Shown here: one piece after another, positions 1 to 10,673 of the stretch
Position numbering within the stretch: the stretch's first letter is position 1
Layout of the letters: every line of letters begins with the position of its first letter
Made by a program: the position numbers and the translations under genes
Notes under the pieces: model-generated
The model's input: only the letters and a program-made list of their open reading frames with translations
Told to the model about the DNA's origin: nothing
The model's database searches: none
Assembly: GCA_037355855.1 (NCBI GenBank)
Contig: CM074763.1
Span: 1,736,001-1,800,000, forward strand
Direction of reading: 5' to 3'
DNA: 64,000 bases
From: Pseudo-nitzschia pungens
Taxonomy: Eukaryota > Bacillariophyta > Bacillariophyceae > Bacillariales > Bacillariaceae

Positions 1-161
1 TGATTAATGATGGTCGTTGGTTTCCTCTTGCGTGCCACGCTTCACTACATTCGATGTCGACACTCTCAAATACCCGCGCATGGCATACCCCATCCGCACT
101 CTCGCTTTGCTTTGCATCGTTCCATGCGGCGTGGCGTAGCCTGGCTCTTCTGCTGCTCGGC

Positions 162-953
162 TCATTCCCAGTTCGTAGCATTCGTCCCCGCAGCGGCGTA
201 GGAGTCCGTACATTCCAGGGTGCACTCGTCGGTCAGCAACCGGATCAGATCGTCAGCCGTCGTTGTTGGGAGCACGGGGGCTGAATCCTCGCTGGCCCAG
301 TGCTCCTTACGGTCCGGTTCGTTGTGTTCCAGGAGGTCGACCAGCAACCAGCACTCGTACAGTTCCATGATGGCTTCCTCGCAGCTCGGACAGCAATTGG
401 TGACGGGGCAGATCGGGGCCTGTAGCTGCGAACAGGTAGCGCCATAATCGTCTTGCTCCATCAGGAGAGTCTCCATATTGGGCGGCTTGAAGTAGTACAA
501 AAAGGAGCCCAGTGACGACGAGGAAGAAGATGATTCGTCGCTCTCACTCTCGCTTTCGGCGGGAACGCATCCTGCGCACTCCTCGAGATTATCCAGCCAG
601 CAGGGCAGGAGGTCGTCCAGGTGCTCGGAACACTCAGTCGGCAAAAATCGAGGGAGATTAGGACGCATCCGCATGGGATCTTCGATTAAGCGACCGCCCA
701 CCGTCGTTGTTGGGGGAGTGTTTAGGTCTTGTTCCTTGTCGTCTTGGTCGTTGGTGCTGGCGTTGGTGCTGGTACTGCTACTTGTTCCACCATTGTTGTA
801 TGGGGGAGGATCCGAAAAGGTCACGCCAGAGATTGGCAATTTCTTCGCCTCGGCAAACAATTGGGCAGTGGGTAGGACGGCAAAGATCAGCGCCAGGATC
901 CATATCGACAGGATCTGCACGGGTGCACGGGAGGAGTTGCGACTGCGTGCCAT
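162..953 (-). CDS. Secreted cysteine-rich protein, function unknown
   Basis: Single-exon gene of 263 codons. I chose the ATG at 953 because it places a hydrophobic stretch (ILSIWILALIFAVLPTAQLFAEA, given by position: about residues 15-37) at the N terminus as a signal peptide; the open frame extends further upstream only through 5' leader. A low-complexity S/T/N/D linker follows (roughly residues 50-85). Two cysteine clusters then flank an acidic serine tract of alternating S and E followed by a run of S. The second cluster holds closely spaced pairs (CPVTNCCPSC) and the tail ends with CTLEC. The cysteine pattern suggests a disulfide-bonded extracellular or secretory-pathway protein. I do not recognise a named family. 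No intron is needed. No transmembrane segment is seen after the signal peptide. Confidence 0.6.
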   Translation of the reverse strand: MARSRNSSRAPVQILSIWILALIFAVLPTAQLFAEAKKLPISGVTFSDPPPYNNGGTSSSTSTNASTNDQDDKEQDLNTPPTTTVGGRLIEDPMRMRPNLPRFLPTECSEHLDDLLPCWLDNLEECAGCVPAESESESDESSSSSSSLGSFLYYFKPPNMETLLMEQDDYGATCSQLQAPICPVTNCCPSCEEAIMELYECWLLVDLLEHNEPDRKEHWASEDSAPVLPTTTADDLIRLLTDECTLECTDSYAAAGTNATNWE

Positions 954-2441
954 GTTTGTGTGTAGGTGCCCTTCTCGATGATGGAAGCGTGGTGGTACGG
1001 GCAGCAGCGTTGTTTTGCGGTGCAATAGTGATCAAAGTTCTATCGCGGTGTGATGATTCCCTGGTAGGGCTGAATACACTGCAACAATTCTGTTCTTTCG
1101 CCGCTTTCGTCTCAACTATTGATGAAAGAAAGAAAATCTCTTTTCACTTAGTGTTTTGTGTGGGAAGCTGTCACCGGTGCACGTACGATACTCGTAATCG
1201 ACAGTTTACTGTTGTTTTTCAGTGAATTTCATTCTTTGGATACGAGTGCCGATTAATCAGACAACTGCTTACATACTGTAAGTAGTAGTGATACTTGTAT
1301 GGTGGTTCATTCCTTCATTTTTCGTATTTCCGATGCGGTGCAATTTCGAACGAATACTCATGATCTTCGAATAAGTAAGCTCAATTAGTGGTGGTGTGAC
1401 TGATGTCGGATTACACGTCGGCGACCTCGTTTTTTTGAAATTTGAATTGGTGCCGGTTCAAGGTCCAAAATCGCCGCACCTACCGATTCCTACGGTACCG
1501 GTACGGTAGAGCCACATGCCGATGCGTCGTCAGCAGACACGGCAGGGCCAACTCGCCCAATCGGTCCTAAGCCTCAAAAGAAAAATACGTACGAAGTATA
1601 TCTTTATACCCTATTACGCTACGTATGGTACTTTCGTCTACTGACTGGAGAAAGGTGACTGGTGAAAGGGAGAAAGCTCCCTCCCGTCCAAAAATTACGA
1701 ACTCGACATACTTTGTAGTATGAAGTACGTACGATGTACGTACTGGTACAACTACAAGTACGAGATCTCAATTTCCGGTACCGGTAGAGTAAATTAATAG
1801 AAGTACTTCGTACTACCGTACGTAATACGAAGTAGATTACTACGAAGTAATCTTACTTCATACGAAGTACACGTTATCGAAATACCACACCAAGCGTGGT
1901 ACTTGTACGGTGAATACGTAGGTGCGTACTGTCGGTTTTTGGAGCTGGTCTTGAGTCTTTTTGTGTCGGTGTAGTAAAGCGACGGCTACGATTGGAGGCA
2001 GCCACAAAAACACGCATGCCAGCGTGAACGGTCATTGTCATAATGATGGGTTGTGGAATTACGTAGTAGTAGTAGAATTTTTTTGAATAGATGCGTTAGT
2101 GACATTCCATGATTTTGCGGTACCCGGTACAAGTAACCTTACGGTAGGTTTTCAAAATCATTTTTTCATACGATTAGTTTACTCGTAAGGTTACCGTAAT
2201 TACCCGGGTAAGATTACCTCGTACGAGATTCATCATAACTTACTTGTATTATTATCCTCGACGTCCATTCCAACAAGCTAAACAAGTGCACAAGATTAAT
2301 CGTGGTTGGCATAGAACCAAGCGTTGAAACCAATAAGTGAAGGAGGCCGAAGTTTCAGAACGGCTACAAAGAGAAAATCAAAAGAGGCGTTGGATTTTTA
2401 TTGCGGTTAGTGACATTCATTTTTTCAACGTCGCATTCAAA
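954..2441. other. Intergenic, palindrome and TACGTA rich
   Basis: No coding region is supported. From about 1590 to 1960 the DNA is rich in GAAGTA, TACGTAC and GTACTTCG units arranged in both orientations. Between 2120 and 2230 there are copies of the GTAAGGTTACC / GGTACCGG motifs seen throughout the window. The last 150 bases are presumably the promoter and leader of the Sec14 gene. Confidence 0.5.
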
Positions 2442-4564
2442 ATGAGCATCAGCACTGAGGAACAAAATGGCACAAGTAGCTGTCCGAATTCAAACTGGAC
2501 GAAAGAACAACTCACGGGGAAATCGGTCACCTTTGACCAGGGACTTCCGGAGGCAACGGCATCCAAATTGGCCGTTTCTTCCCCTGGCGCTCAGAAACGA
2601 AAGTCTATCGCCAAGGCACCAAAGGATTCGGGCATTGATCCCGCTCTTTGGGGACGACCGGGCCATTTGACAGACGCTCAAGCGGATACCTATGTAAGTA
2701 AAATTTCAATGACTACAAATCTGTCGTTGTGTCGAACACATTGGTGGTGTGGTTGGACGTGAAGAAGTGAGGCAGGATCCTTAGAACCATTCTGCCACAA
2801 GATACCAAAAACGATTATCTCGCAATGCTGGATTTGAATGGAGACCGTCCAAAAGAATGTTTCAAAAACAGCAAGAAGGAGCAGCCTTTTGAATGAAAGA
2901 ATTGCAGCAACTGAACGATCTCTTTGGAAACGGGAGACGACATTTTGTGGAAATCGTCGTCTATTTCTTCAATTCTGTTGCTCCGGCGGCCGGAGGTAAT
3001 GAAGGGTGGTCCCCGTTTTCGACGATTTTGGATAAGCAACGAAAAACGGGCACTCGTAAATCGAAGTGACAATTCACTCCTTTCTCGCAAAATCTGTTCC
3101 GCAAGCATCAAATCTCTCATGTTGTTTCAAAGGACGTGCATCCTCATTCGGGACTTTGTTGGTACATTTCGTTCTCTTCGCTTAACTTGGTATCAAAAAT
3201 CGACGCTCACTTTCGTTTCTTTCCCTCTGATTTTTTGGCGTGATGAACAACGGTACCAAAATGAAATTATGGCGTTTGCTTATTCCCGAATTCAACATAA
3301 AAATAGCTTAAATTCAAAGAAGTTGTCGACCTGCGCGGTGGTGAATTTCGAGAGACTGTTTACTGCTTCGGAAAGCAGGAAGGTGAAGTCTATGCCTTGA
3401 CTCGATGGCTCCGTGCACGAAAATATGTGTTCCAGGACGTCATGATCATGGTCGAGGAAGCTACCAAGTGCCAGGCCGAAGCCAAGAAGGCCGGATACTA
3501 TGCCGACCCTGCACAAGCCCTGGGGTGTCCCGAGGCCGTGTATAACCGACAATATCCTCAGGTCTACAGTGGAATTGCAAAGAACGGAATGCCGGTCTTC
3601 TATTCCAAGGTTGGAGTCCTCAACATTGATGCCGTTGAATGTATCACTACCATCAGCAACATTGTCAAGTACCACTGGTATGTCCAGATGCATGACTACA
3701 ACAATCGGTTGCGCGAATATGAGAAGAAAAATCCAGAATTCAATGTATATGAATGCGTCTGTATTCTGGATCTAGCTAACTTGACTATGGGACAGTTGAA
3801 CTCGAAGACTATGGCTATTATCAAAGAACAACTTGCCATTGATTCTCTCTGCTTTCCCGAATCTCTCAACAAGATGTACCTTATCAACACCCCTCGATTC
3901 TTTTCCGCCAGCTGGAATATCATCAAGAAATGGATAGACGTTCGCACTGCGAACAAGGTCGAGGTAATCAGCAGCCGCAAGACGTGGGAAAAATCCCTGC
4001 TGGACTACATCGATGCGGATCAACTGCCGTCGGACTATGGAGGAAAGGGGCCTCTCACCCAAGCCACTATGGAAAAAGAATGCTTTACTGGAAAGCTGAA
4101 GCGCTTGCACACCGAAGTCTTGTACCTGCGGTAAGTCCACTGTTTATTATTCTTCTCACACAAGATACTAGGTTTGCAAATGCATTTTTCTCTTGGAACG
4201 ATTCTCTCACATTCCCACCGTTTTCTCCGTCGCTAATCCTCTCAGAACAACCGCTTCTGCGACATTCGATCTTCTTCCCGGCGAAGAATTAGAGGTCGCG
4301 GTGTACACTCGATCCACAATTGGTGCAGCATTCACCGTTTTTGACGCCAAAAGCAAGGAAGGACTCATAAGCCCAAAGGTTGTCGATGTGAAGCACCACA
4401 GCGAGGATCTAGAAAAATTACCCAGCAATGTCACCCTCACTAAAAACCTCACTAACCAAACCATAAAGGGCCCAGCCAGCGTCGAGGTCAGAGCGAACTC
4501 CTTAGGAAGCCGATTTGCCGGTTCGACCAACTACTTGGTTGTCTTTTCAGTGTTGAATCCATGA
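2442..4564 (+). CDS. Sec14-like lipid-transfer protein with CRAL-TRIO and GOLD-like domains
   Basis: Three exons: 2442-2693, 3307-4130 and 4246-4564, giving 464 residues. The donors are gtaagtaaa and gtaagtcca, the acceptors aaaaatag and cctctcag; phases agree across both joins. Exon 1 is a polar N-terminal region ending ...LTDAQADTY. Exon 2 starts LKFKEVVDLRGGEFRE and contains the CRAL-TRIO N-segment LTRWLRARKY and the lipid-binding fold (NGMPVFYSKVG, YECVCILDLANLTM, LINTPRFFSASWNIIKKW, LPSDYGG). Exon 3 encodes a beta-rich C terminus (TFDLLPGEELEVAVY ... TNYLVVFSVLNP) resembling a GOLD domain, as in Sec14-GOLD (patellin-like) proteins. Such proteins move phosphatidylinositol or other lipids between membranes; the ligand here is unknown. 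The 613-nt first intron is unusually long for this window. An in-frame GTG upstream at 2337 is not a likely start. Confidence 0.85.
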
Positions 4565-6314
4565 GTAGAGTTCGCGACTGCTGGCTACCACATAGCATGG
4601 AAAAAGTGACTCAATGATGAATACTGCTGTTCCTCCAAATTTTCTCCTGTGTGTGGGGGCAAGCGCATCATGTTTCTACCATACTAGTCCCACGTTTTAA
4701 AATCAATAATAACACATGCAAAAACAAGTAGAAATAGTATCATCATCACTCTTGTTTCCAAAAGAGCCTTCTTGAGAAATCAAGTACCAGCTGCCTTTGT
4801 TCGTCACTACCACAGTACTAGTAGGCATGAAATTTCGATCAAAAAGTCGTGATGACTCTTGGCTTGCAGTTTCATCTAAGTACGTGATCATTTTCTTCTC
4901 GGGTGCAAGATACAGTGGAATCAATCAAATTTGCCATATCTCTTTGGGTTTGGATGCTACATGTTGTGACGTACTACTAGCATGTCCAGTAATAATTCTG
5001 GTATTTGAGTTTGTTTGCTAGGATAGATACGCAAGAAGAAGCATAGCATCAGAGAATAGGACCCTGGTGTACTTACTTGTAATCCTAGTAGGAGTTTATG
5101 TCAATGATGCATGAGATTATTTTGCTAGCATTATGCAAAAATATCCACTATGGTGCTGCTGCTGTGGAAGATGCTAGTAAGTATGATGCTGGGTCACTGT
5201 GTAGGGATCTGTATCAGAGCTACATCCCTTAGCTCCCAGTAACAGTTGAAAGGATGCTAGACCGTAACAGACTGCTATGTGGAGGCTACCAGCTACTACT
5301 AGTGTGCTGCTGGGCCGTTGTTGTGTTCTTGGATTTGTGTGAAGATATTCAAGATGCTACTAGTATGGAGGATGCTAAGGCCCCTGTGTAGGGAACTGTA
5401 CAAGGGCTACTGGCCTAATCCTCCAGAACTTTTTACAAGGTCCTTGAATGTATGCTACTAAGCAACAAGCTTAGCAACAGGCTCAGCAAGCAACTGTAAC
5501 AGGGTGCTATGGGATGCTGCCGGCTAGTATGCTGGGTCCTTTGTGTAGGATCTGTACTAGTACTGGATACCTAGCGACACCATCCCTAGAAGCATACGGT
5601 ACTGTTTCAGTCTGCACCGAAGAGTACGAGTAGAAAATACGAGGTCTGCGACCTGGGATACAAGTTTCTTTTCAGTGGGTTCAATCGTGGTCAGAAGAGT
5701 TCGTACGCGTTGTACGAGCACTGATAACCTTAGTCCCCTATGCTTTTCGACCGAGTAAGTTGAACGCTGAACACCTAAAAAGTTGTCGCCGAAAACTAGA
5801 CCATCATGAGCGTCTCCGATTAAATTGAAAATAAACATAACTTCGAAGTGTCATAACTTTATCTCTGTGAAAATAAAAGTTTCAATCAATTAGTTTCTCA
5901 TAGGTGCTGTCCGTTGAACAAACGTGTTTTGTCTTGCTGCACTCTGAGTTCATACGACCTCCAAACGTGTAAGGACGAATTTCGAAAGCAAAACGTATCT
6001 CGATGCATCCAAATCCTGTTCGGCATGTTGTTTTCACAAAAAATAGAGTTGAAACACTGTTCTTGTAAACGAAAGCAAGCAACGACTCATCACAGAGTTC
6101 AACACGACTATCTTTCATCCATTAATACTTTAACGGTAAGCCACGATCGATCCATCGGTTCGATCACAAGCGACTTTTCACAATTTACAAAAAAATACTC
6201 GAAAGAAACCACGGCGACGACGACGACAAGGAGGAACGAATCCATTCGCAGTTACAACATCATATCAACGACCACAATAACCGTAACTTTGACAGCAAAC
6301 CTTTCTCTACAAAT
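4565..6314. other. Intergenic region with a degenerate repeat
   Basis: No gene is supported. The middle part (5095-5565) is a repeat listed separately. The 3' part (5570-6314) is AT-rich and carries short frames on both strands without recognisable content; its last 100 bases are the leader of the next gene, which contains a CGACGACGACGA-type run. Confidence 0.5.
5095..5565. repeat. Dispersed repeat shared with 29.8-30.7 kb
   Basis: Imperfectly repeated units are built from words such as GATGCTAGTA, CTTAGCAACA, GGTGCTATGGG and TGCTGGGTCCTTTGTGTAGGA. The same words in the same order reappear at about 29860-30090 in direct orientation and at about 30560-30715 in inverted orientation. No open frame spans it. 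It is probably a non-autonomous or decayed mobile element; the family is not recognised. Confidence 0.6.
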
Positions 6315-8168
6315 ATGACGATTAAATCAACATCCACCAAAACGGCGTCGCTCCTGATGCTCCTTTCATACTATTCTACGGGCGTCGCTGCCTATAGCTG
6401 CTCAAACGAAGGCGAACGACCTTTGGAATTCCGTTTCTTCACCGACAGCAGATCGTGGCAAGACAATGGGTGGACCCTTGAGTGTAGAGACAGTGATGAT
6501 TCCTCTCCAAAACTTCTTTGGCAGACTCCCATTGGATCTCTCAAATACGAAGGAAGCACCGAGGTCGTCCTCGAAGAAGTCTGCATTCCCGATTCTGCCA
6601 CTTGCACCATGCGCATTTTTGATGCGAGTGGGGATGGCCTCCAAGGAGGAACCACTAACGGCAATTCATTCACCGGGTGGTTTGCTTTATTGCACGGAGC
6701 AACCACAGTCGGAACATACCAAAACCTCGAGGATCCTGCCTTTTCGGAGTTGACGTACTGCGTAGGTCCGAACTGCGACCAGAAACCCCAAGAACTTCAG
6801 ACTAACGACGAAGACTGCCAAGACGTTATCTATCTGGCATTGCAGCTCGACAATAGGCCCCAAGATACCACCTACCAATTGATCTGTGGAGGCAACAACG
6901 AGGTCGTTTGGGACGGCAAGGGATTCTCCAAGGCAGGTGCTTTTGTCGAGGAAGAAACCTGCCTGCCAAAGGATGTCTGCTGCGAATTTGTTATCACAGA
7001 CGGGGACACCAATGGATTGACCTCCGATGTCGACGTTACCGATTCTGGTCTGGCCGATGGCACCAAACCACAGGGATATATTTTCCTCGAGCGCAATTAT
7101 GAACCCCTCCTTGAATACAATGGAGCTACAGGCGAAGAATTCGCCGTTCTCACCAAGACCTTTGGAAGCTGCGGCGCCGACAAGACCAGTATTCGTGATC
7201 AAGAAGATTCTCAGGCATCAAATTACATTGACAATGTCGAGGAAATACGGGAATACATGAAGGACTTATACAACAGAGAACCGAGTCAATCATCTGGATT
7301 CGGAGACGAAGACGAAGATTTAGACGACTTCGTGGTTCCGGACCTTGTTGAGGACGAAAATGTAGATGATTTCGATGTTAATGATTCACTGGAGGACGAC
7401 TTCGTCAATGACGACGCCGAAGAAAAGCCAGATACAGCGTCCACAGGCAGCGATGTTGATGTCGAGAAAGTCAGCGAGTACGTGAACGATTACCTTCAAG
7501 AGAATGAACAAGACAACGACTTGGACCTCCAATTCACAATTCCACCCAGCAGTTTTGGAGATTATGACAATGAGAATTTTAACATCAATGAGAACGACGA
7601 CGGCGCGGGATTTGGACTCTGGGACGACAACTACGGTGACGACGATGGCGCTTTTACCGATGATGTCGAAGCATTTAACACTGAAAAACCCATCACCTTT
7701 GGCACAGAAACAGTCTTCCCTACCGAAATGCCTTCTGAAGAACGACAGCCAGGGGATCTCTATGACGATGTCGTAGAGGATGACGACGTTCAGTGGGAGA
7801 ACGACGACGTCGAATGGACCAAGGACGAGCTCCACCACCTCGAAGACCTTGCAGCAGCAGCCGACAGGAACAGTGTTTCTAAGCACCCATCTGATACCTG
7901 GACCAATGACTACTCCAAACAACAAGGCATGCAGAAGGGATCCAAGATTGCTACTGGCATTTTGGTTCCCCTTCTCATTTTGGCGACCATCGGGCTCGCT
8001 CTTTACATGGCACGAGAGAAACTAAAGCAACGATTTGGTGCGATGTTCGATGACGAAGCCCTAGAGAAGGGCACAGCAGCGTCTCGTCAAGATATCAGCA
8101 GTGACGGTTCTTCCTACGAACAAGACGACCTCCGAAGTCACAACACTCTGAAGGAGGTGACCGTTTGA
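6315..8168 (+). CDS. Type I membrane protein with two tandem lumenal domains and a long acidic stalk
   Basis: Intact single exon of 617 residues. It starts with a signal peptide (residues 1-26, ending TGVAAYS). Two related domains of about 120 residues follow (about 28-150 and 160-290). Each has a Trp- or Tyr-centred strand (DNGWTLEC, TTYQLICGG), a cysteine-flanked segment (CTMRIFDASGDGLQGG, CCEFVITDGDTNGLTS) and a C-terminal Cys. The GDGL-type pattern matches a domain that recurs in secreted stramenopile proteins. Residues 300-540 are very acidic and low in complexity. A transmembrane helix (about 556-580, ATGILVPLLILATIGLALYM) precedes a short cytoplasmic tail. The role is unknown; cell-surface or cell-wall association is an inference from the layout. 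It has no frame breaks over 1.85 kb, unlike several other genes here. Confidence 0.75.
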   Translation: MTIKSTSTKTASLLMLLSYYSTGVAAYSCSNEGERPLEFRFFTDSRSWQDNGWTLECRDSDDSSPKLLWQTPIGSLKYEGSTEVVLEEVCIPDSATCTMRIFDASGDGLQGGTTNGNSFTGWFALLHGATTVGTYQNLEDPAFSELTYCVGPNCDQKPQELQTNDEDCQDVIYLALQLDNRPQDTTYQLICGGNNEVVWDGKGFSKAGAFVEEETCLPKDVCCEFVITDGDTNGLTSDVDVTDSGLADGTKPQGYIFLERNYEPLLEYNGATGEEFAVLTKTFGSCGADKTSIRDQEDSQASNYIDNVEEIREYMKDLYNREPSQSSGFGDEDEDLDDFVVPDLVEDENVDDFDVNDSLEDDFVNDDAEEKPDTASTGSDVDVEKVSEYVNDYLQENEQDNDLDLQFTIPPSSFGDYDNENFNINENDDGAGFGLWDDNYGDDDGAFTDDVEAFNTEKPITFGTETVFPTEMPSEERQPGDLYDDVVEDDDVQWENDDVEWTKDELHHLEDLAAAADRNSVSKHPSDTWTNDYSKQQGMQKGSKIATGILVPLLILATIGLALYMAREKLKQRFGAMFDDEALEKGTAASRQDISSDGSSYEQDDLRSHNTLKEVTV

Positions 8169-10673
8169 GACCATTCCCCGGGATGTTTTCACAAGAAACT
8201 TACCCACCATCTTTATTACTACTAGTACCTGTAAATATAGTCATCACAATAGTTTGAAAACAATACGAATGGATATCTAGTATCTGTATCTCAATATCTC
8301 TTCGACTGGCGAGTATGGGACATGTACACAGGAGTGGTAGAAAAATAAGAGAACTTCGTCACTTGTTGTGTAATCTCGTGGTGGCTCTATCTACAAGAAG
8401 AACGAAGACGAAGTAACCGCCAGCACCACTAACAACAAGAAGCACCCTCGTCCCCACCAAGAATTTCGCAGCGACAAACAGCACCCATCTAGTGCTTGTA
8501 CTTTGTTGACTGAAAATGCTACATAATGATGGATCATTCATCACCATGGTATGGGCACGGCATGCGACTATTCCTGGATAAGACGAACAACAGGAGGGAC
8601 AGTATGATGGCAATGAACTATCCTTCAATCATTGCAGTAGTACTAGTACTACTACTATTAGTAGTAGAAGTACTACTAGAAGTACCACCAGCAGCACTAA
8701 GTATACTACTAGTACTAGTACTAGTACTCCTAATTTCTTAGTTTGCTAGTGGGGGGATGTGATGCCAGTGGTGGTGGAGATGTACCAACAAGAAGCAAGA
8801 ATGAGCACTACTACTAGTACTACTACTAGTAGTAGTACTACTACTACTTATGGTGCTCTTGCTCTTGCTGACTCCTCCTGGCTTGCCTCCTATTGTTATG
8901 ATTTCTTGTTACAACTATATTACTATTATGCAGCGACCTTTTGTAGGTGTCAACCATTCTTGCTCCATGCAACAAAATTACTGCTGCTGTTGTTTTTGTT
9001 ATCACTCTTGCTGACGAGCAATATCTTATCATCCTGGCAGCCAAAAACAGTACAACAGAGCTACGGTAGTAAGGTTACTTTGTACCGGTAGTAAGCAAGC
9101 CCGGCCAAGGCAGAGAGACATTGCGTCGATCAAAACGGAGAAATGACAGACGGGTGTTTGTACCGCTTCCGCTGGATTTTCTGTGACAGCCACACAAGAT
9201 CCATCCAATCAGAAAATCTCATCGTTCTTTTTCATCGTCGACGACATCCAGCGGCCACAATTTCCTAACAAAAAATAATTATAACTTATCCATTGCATCC
9301 CAAACCGCTTTGACACTCCTTACTTTCTTCCGGTTGACATTTCACTTGAGATATAAATACAAGTGACGGAAAGAAACAATGGAAGGAAGTGATCAGATCT
9401 CCCCGCTGCAATACTGATACTAGAACACAGAGCATCAATAATCCTGCCATGGCTATCTTTTCCTGCAAGCTTCGTGTCTCGGTATGATGCCTAGAAGATC
9501 ACTTGAAGTGATGCGAAGGCATTTGGACAAACAGGCGCCTTGATAATCCGTTGGATGGAAATGAATCTAGGATTGCTGCTGTGGAACTCAATTCGGTGCT
9601 TCATCGCAAGCTCAGAATGGACGATAAGACTGGTAAGTGCACAGCGCAGACAGGGAGAGGTGCCATCACGCACTTAACTGCAATCCTTCTATCACATACA
9701 ATCCCATCCCATCCCATGCAAGACTTCTGCAATCACCTATGCGTCGTGCCGAGACCGAGAGGTCTCGTTGGCACCGTTTTACAAAATGTCTTGCTAAATC
9801 GAACGCGTCATTCCAGGGCGTTTTGCCCGGCGCACGGACTTTTTTATAACAGTCGTCGAACGAGCCATTCTTCCGTTGCATGTTTCGATTCAAAAAGTTT
9901 CCAACACACTAATTTCTTTCTTTTTGTTGATCGCTTCGTTTTTGGTACCATTCGTGGCATTTTGCGCTTCGCCTCCGGAACCGAATTGTGTCTTTGACAT
10001 TGTGCGTTGCGGGCAATAGTGCGTGTAGCAGACAACAGGAGCATCTCTCCTACGCGTGTTTTCGGGCTCTGGAGTGCTCAAGGTCCGCGTGCTACATCAA
10101 AAACCTACAATATTGAATTCGCTGACAAATATTCCGCAATGAAGCAAGCGGAATGCATTCTGACACGAGAATTTTGCTACTAGTGTGGCGCGCCGAATGA
10201 ATACCGCAAAAATCGTACCCTATCCCCTCGACCGTCCATCTTGTCGTCGTCAGTTGGCCCCAAAGCCCAAACCACGAACTTGTCGACCGCATGCCGTCCG
10301 GCTTGCACTTGCGCAAAACGCATTATCGAACTAGCTAAGACAATCAGATCTAAGAGCTTAATTTTGTGTTAGCTACAGAAAACTTGAAACTCTTCTGTTG
10401 AACATGGAGTTTCTCCAACATTTCTCTCAAACCGGCGGATTGGATATGCAGGAGAATGTTGTACATTCGTAGGAAAGGTTTTAGCTCATGCCTCGATCTG
10501 GCTCAGATCCGTCGTCCATTCAATGCGTCGGCTTCGACTGCACGGGATTTAGTAGGATCGTCATTCGTCGAATCGCACGAATATGTCCTTTGCTGACGAA
10601 ATACAACCATTCAATAGTCGTGCACATCCATTCCGTCCATTGGATGGTGTTTGAGGACGTCCGTATTGATTGA
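8169..10673. other. Intergenic region; includes the 3' side of the selenoprotein gene
   Basis: 8169-9100 holds TAGTAC low-complexity DNA (listed separately). 9100-10100 has short open frames on both strands, none with recognisable content. About 10100-10673 should contain the 3' UTR of the selenoprotein gene (minus strand), where a SECIS element is expected. By eye the best spot is minus-strand ATGA at 10564-10561, followed ten bases later by AAA, with GGATC-TGA near 10510-10503 opposite. The pairing is only about 5 bp, so I do not call a SECIS. Confidence 0.4.
8636..8850. repeat. TAGTAC / ACTAGT low-complexity tracts
   Basis: Two tracts (8636-8735 and 8803-8850) are made almost only of CTA, GTA and ACTAGT units, self-complementary over short distances. 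Similar tracts occur near 14110, 14595, 20170-20280, 29640 and 30710-30965. The open frames that run through them are by-products of the repeat. Confidence 0.8.

Noticed and set aside
1..161. Short frames on both strands before the first gene
   Set aside because: No recognisable protein; likely 3' flank of the Cys-rich gene.
8759..9091. 110-codon plus-strand frame rich in S and T
   Set aside because: It is a translation of the TAGTAC/ACTACT low-complexity DNA; no recognisable protein and no codon bias.
9482..9632. Possible short exon ending at a GTAAGTGC donor
   Set aside because: The frame changes twice within 150 bases and no downstream exon could be joined.
10500..10575. Candidate SECIS element (minus-strand ATGA at 10564, AAA ten bases on, TGA near 10505)
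   Set aside because: Core letters and spacing are roughly right, but the helix between them pairs over only about 5 bp by eye; needs a folding program.
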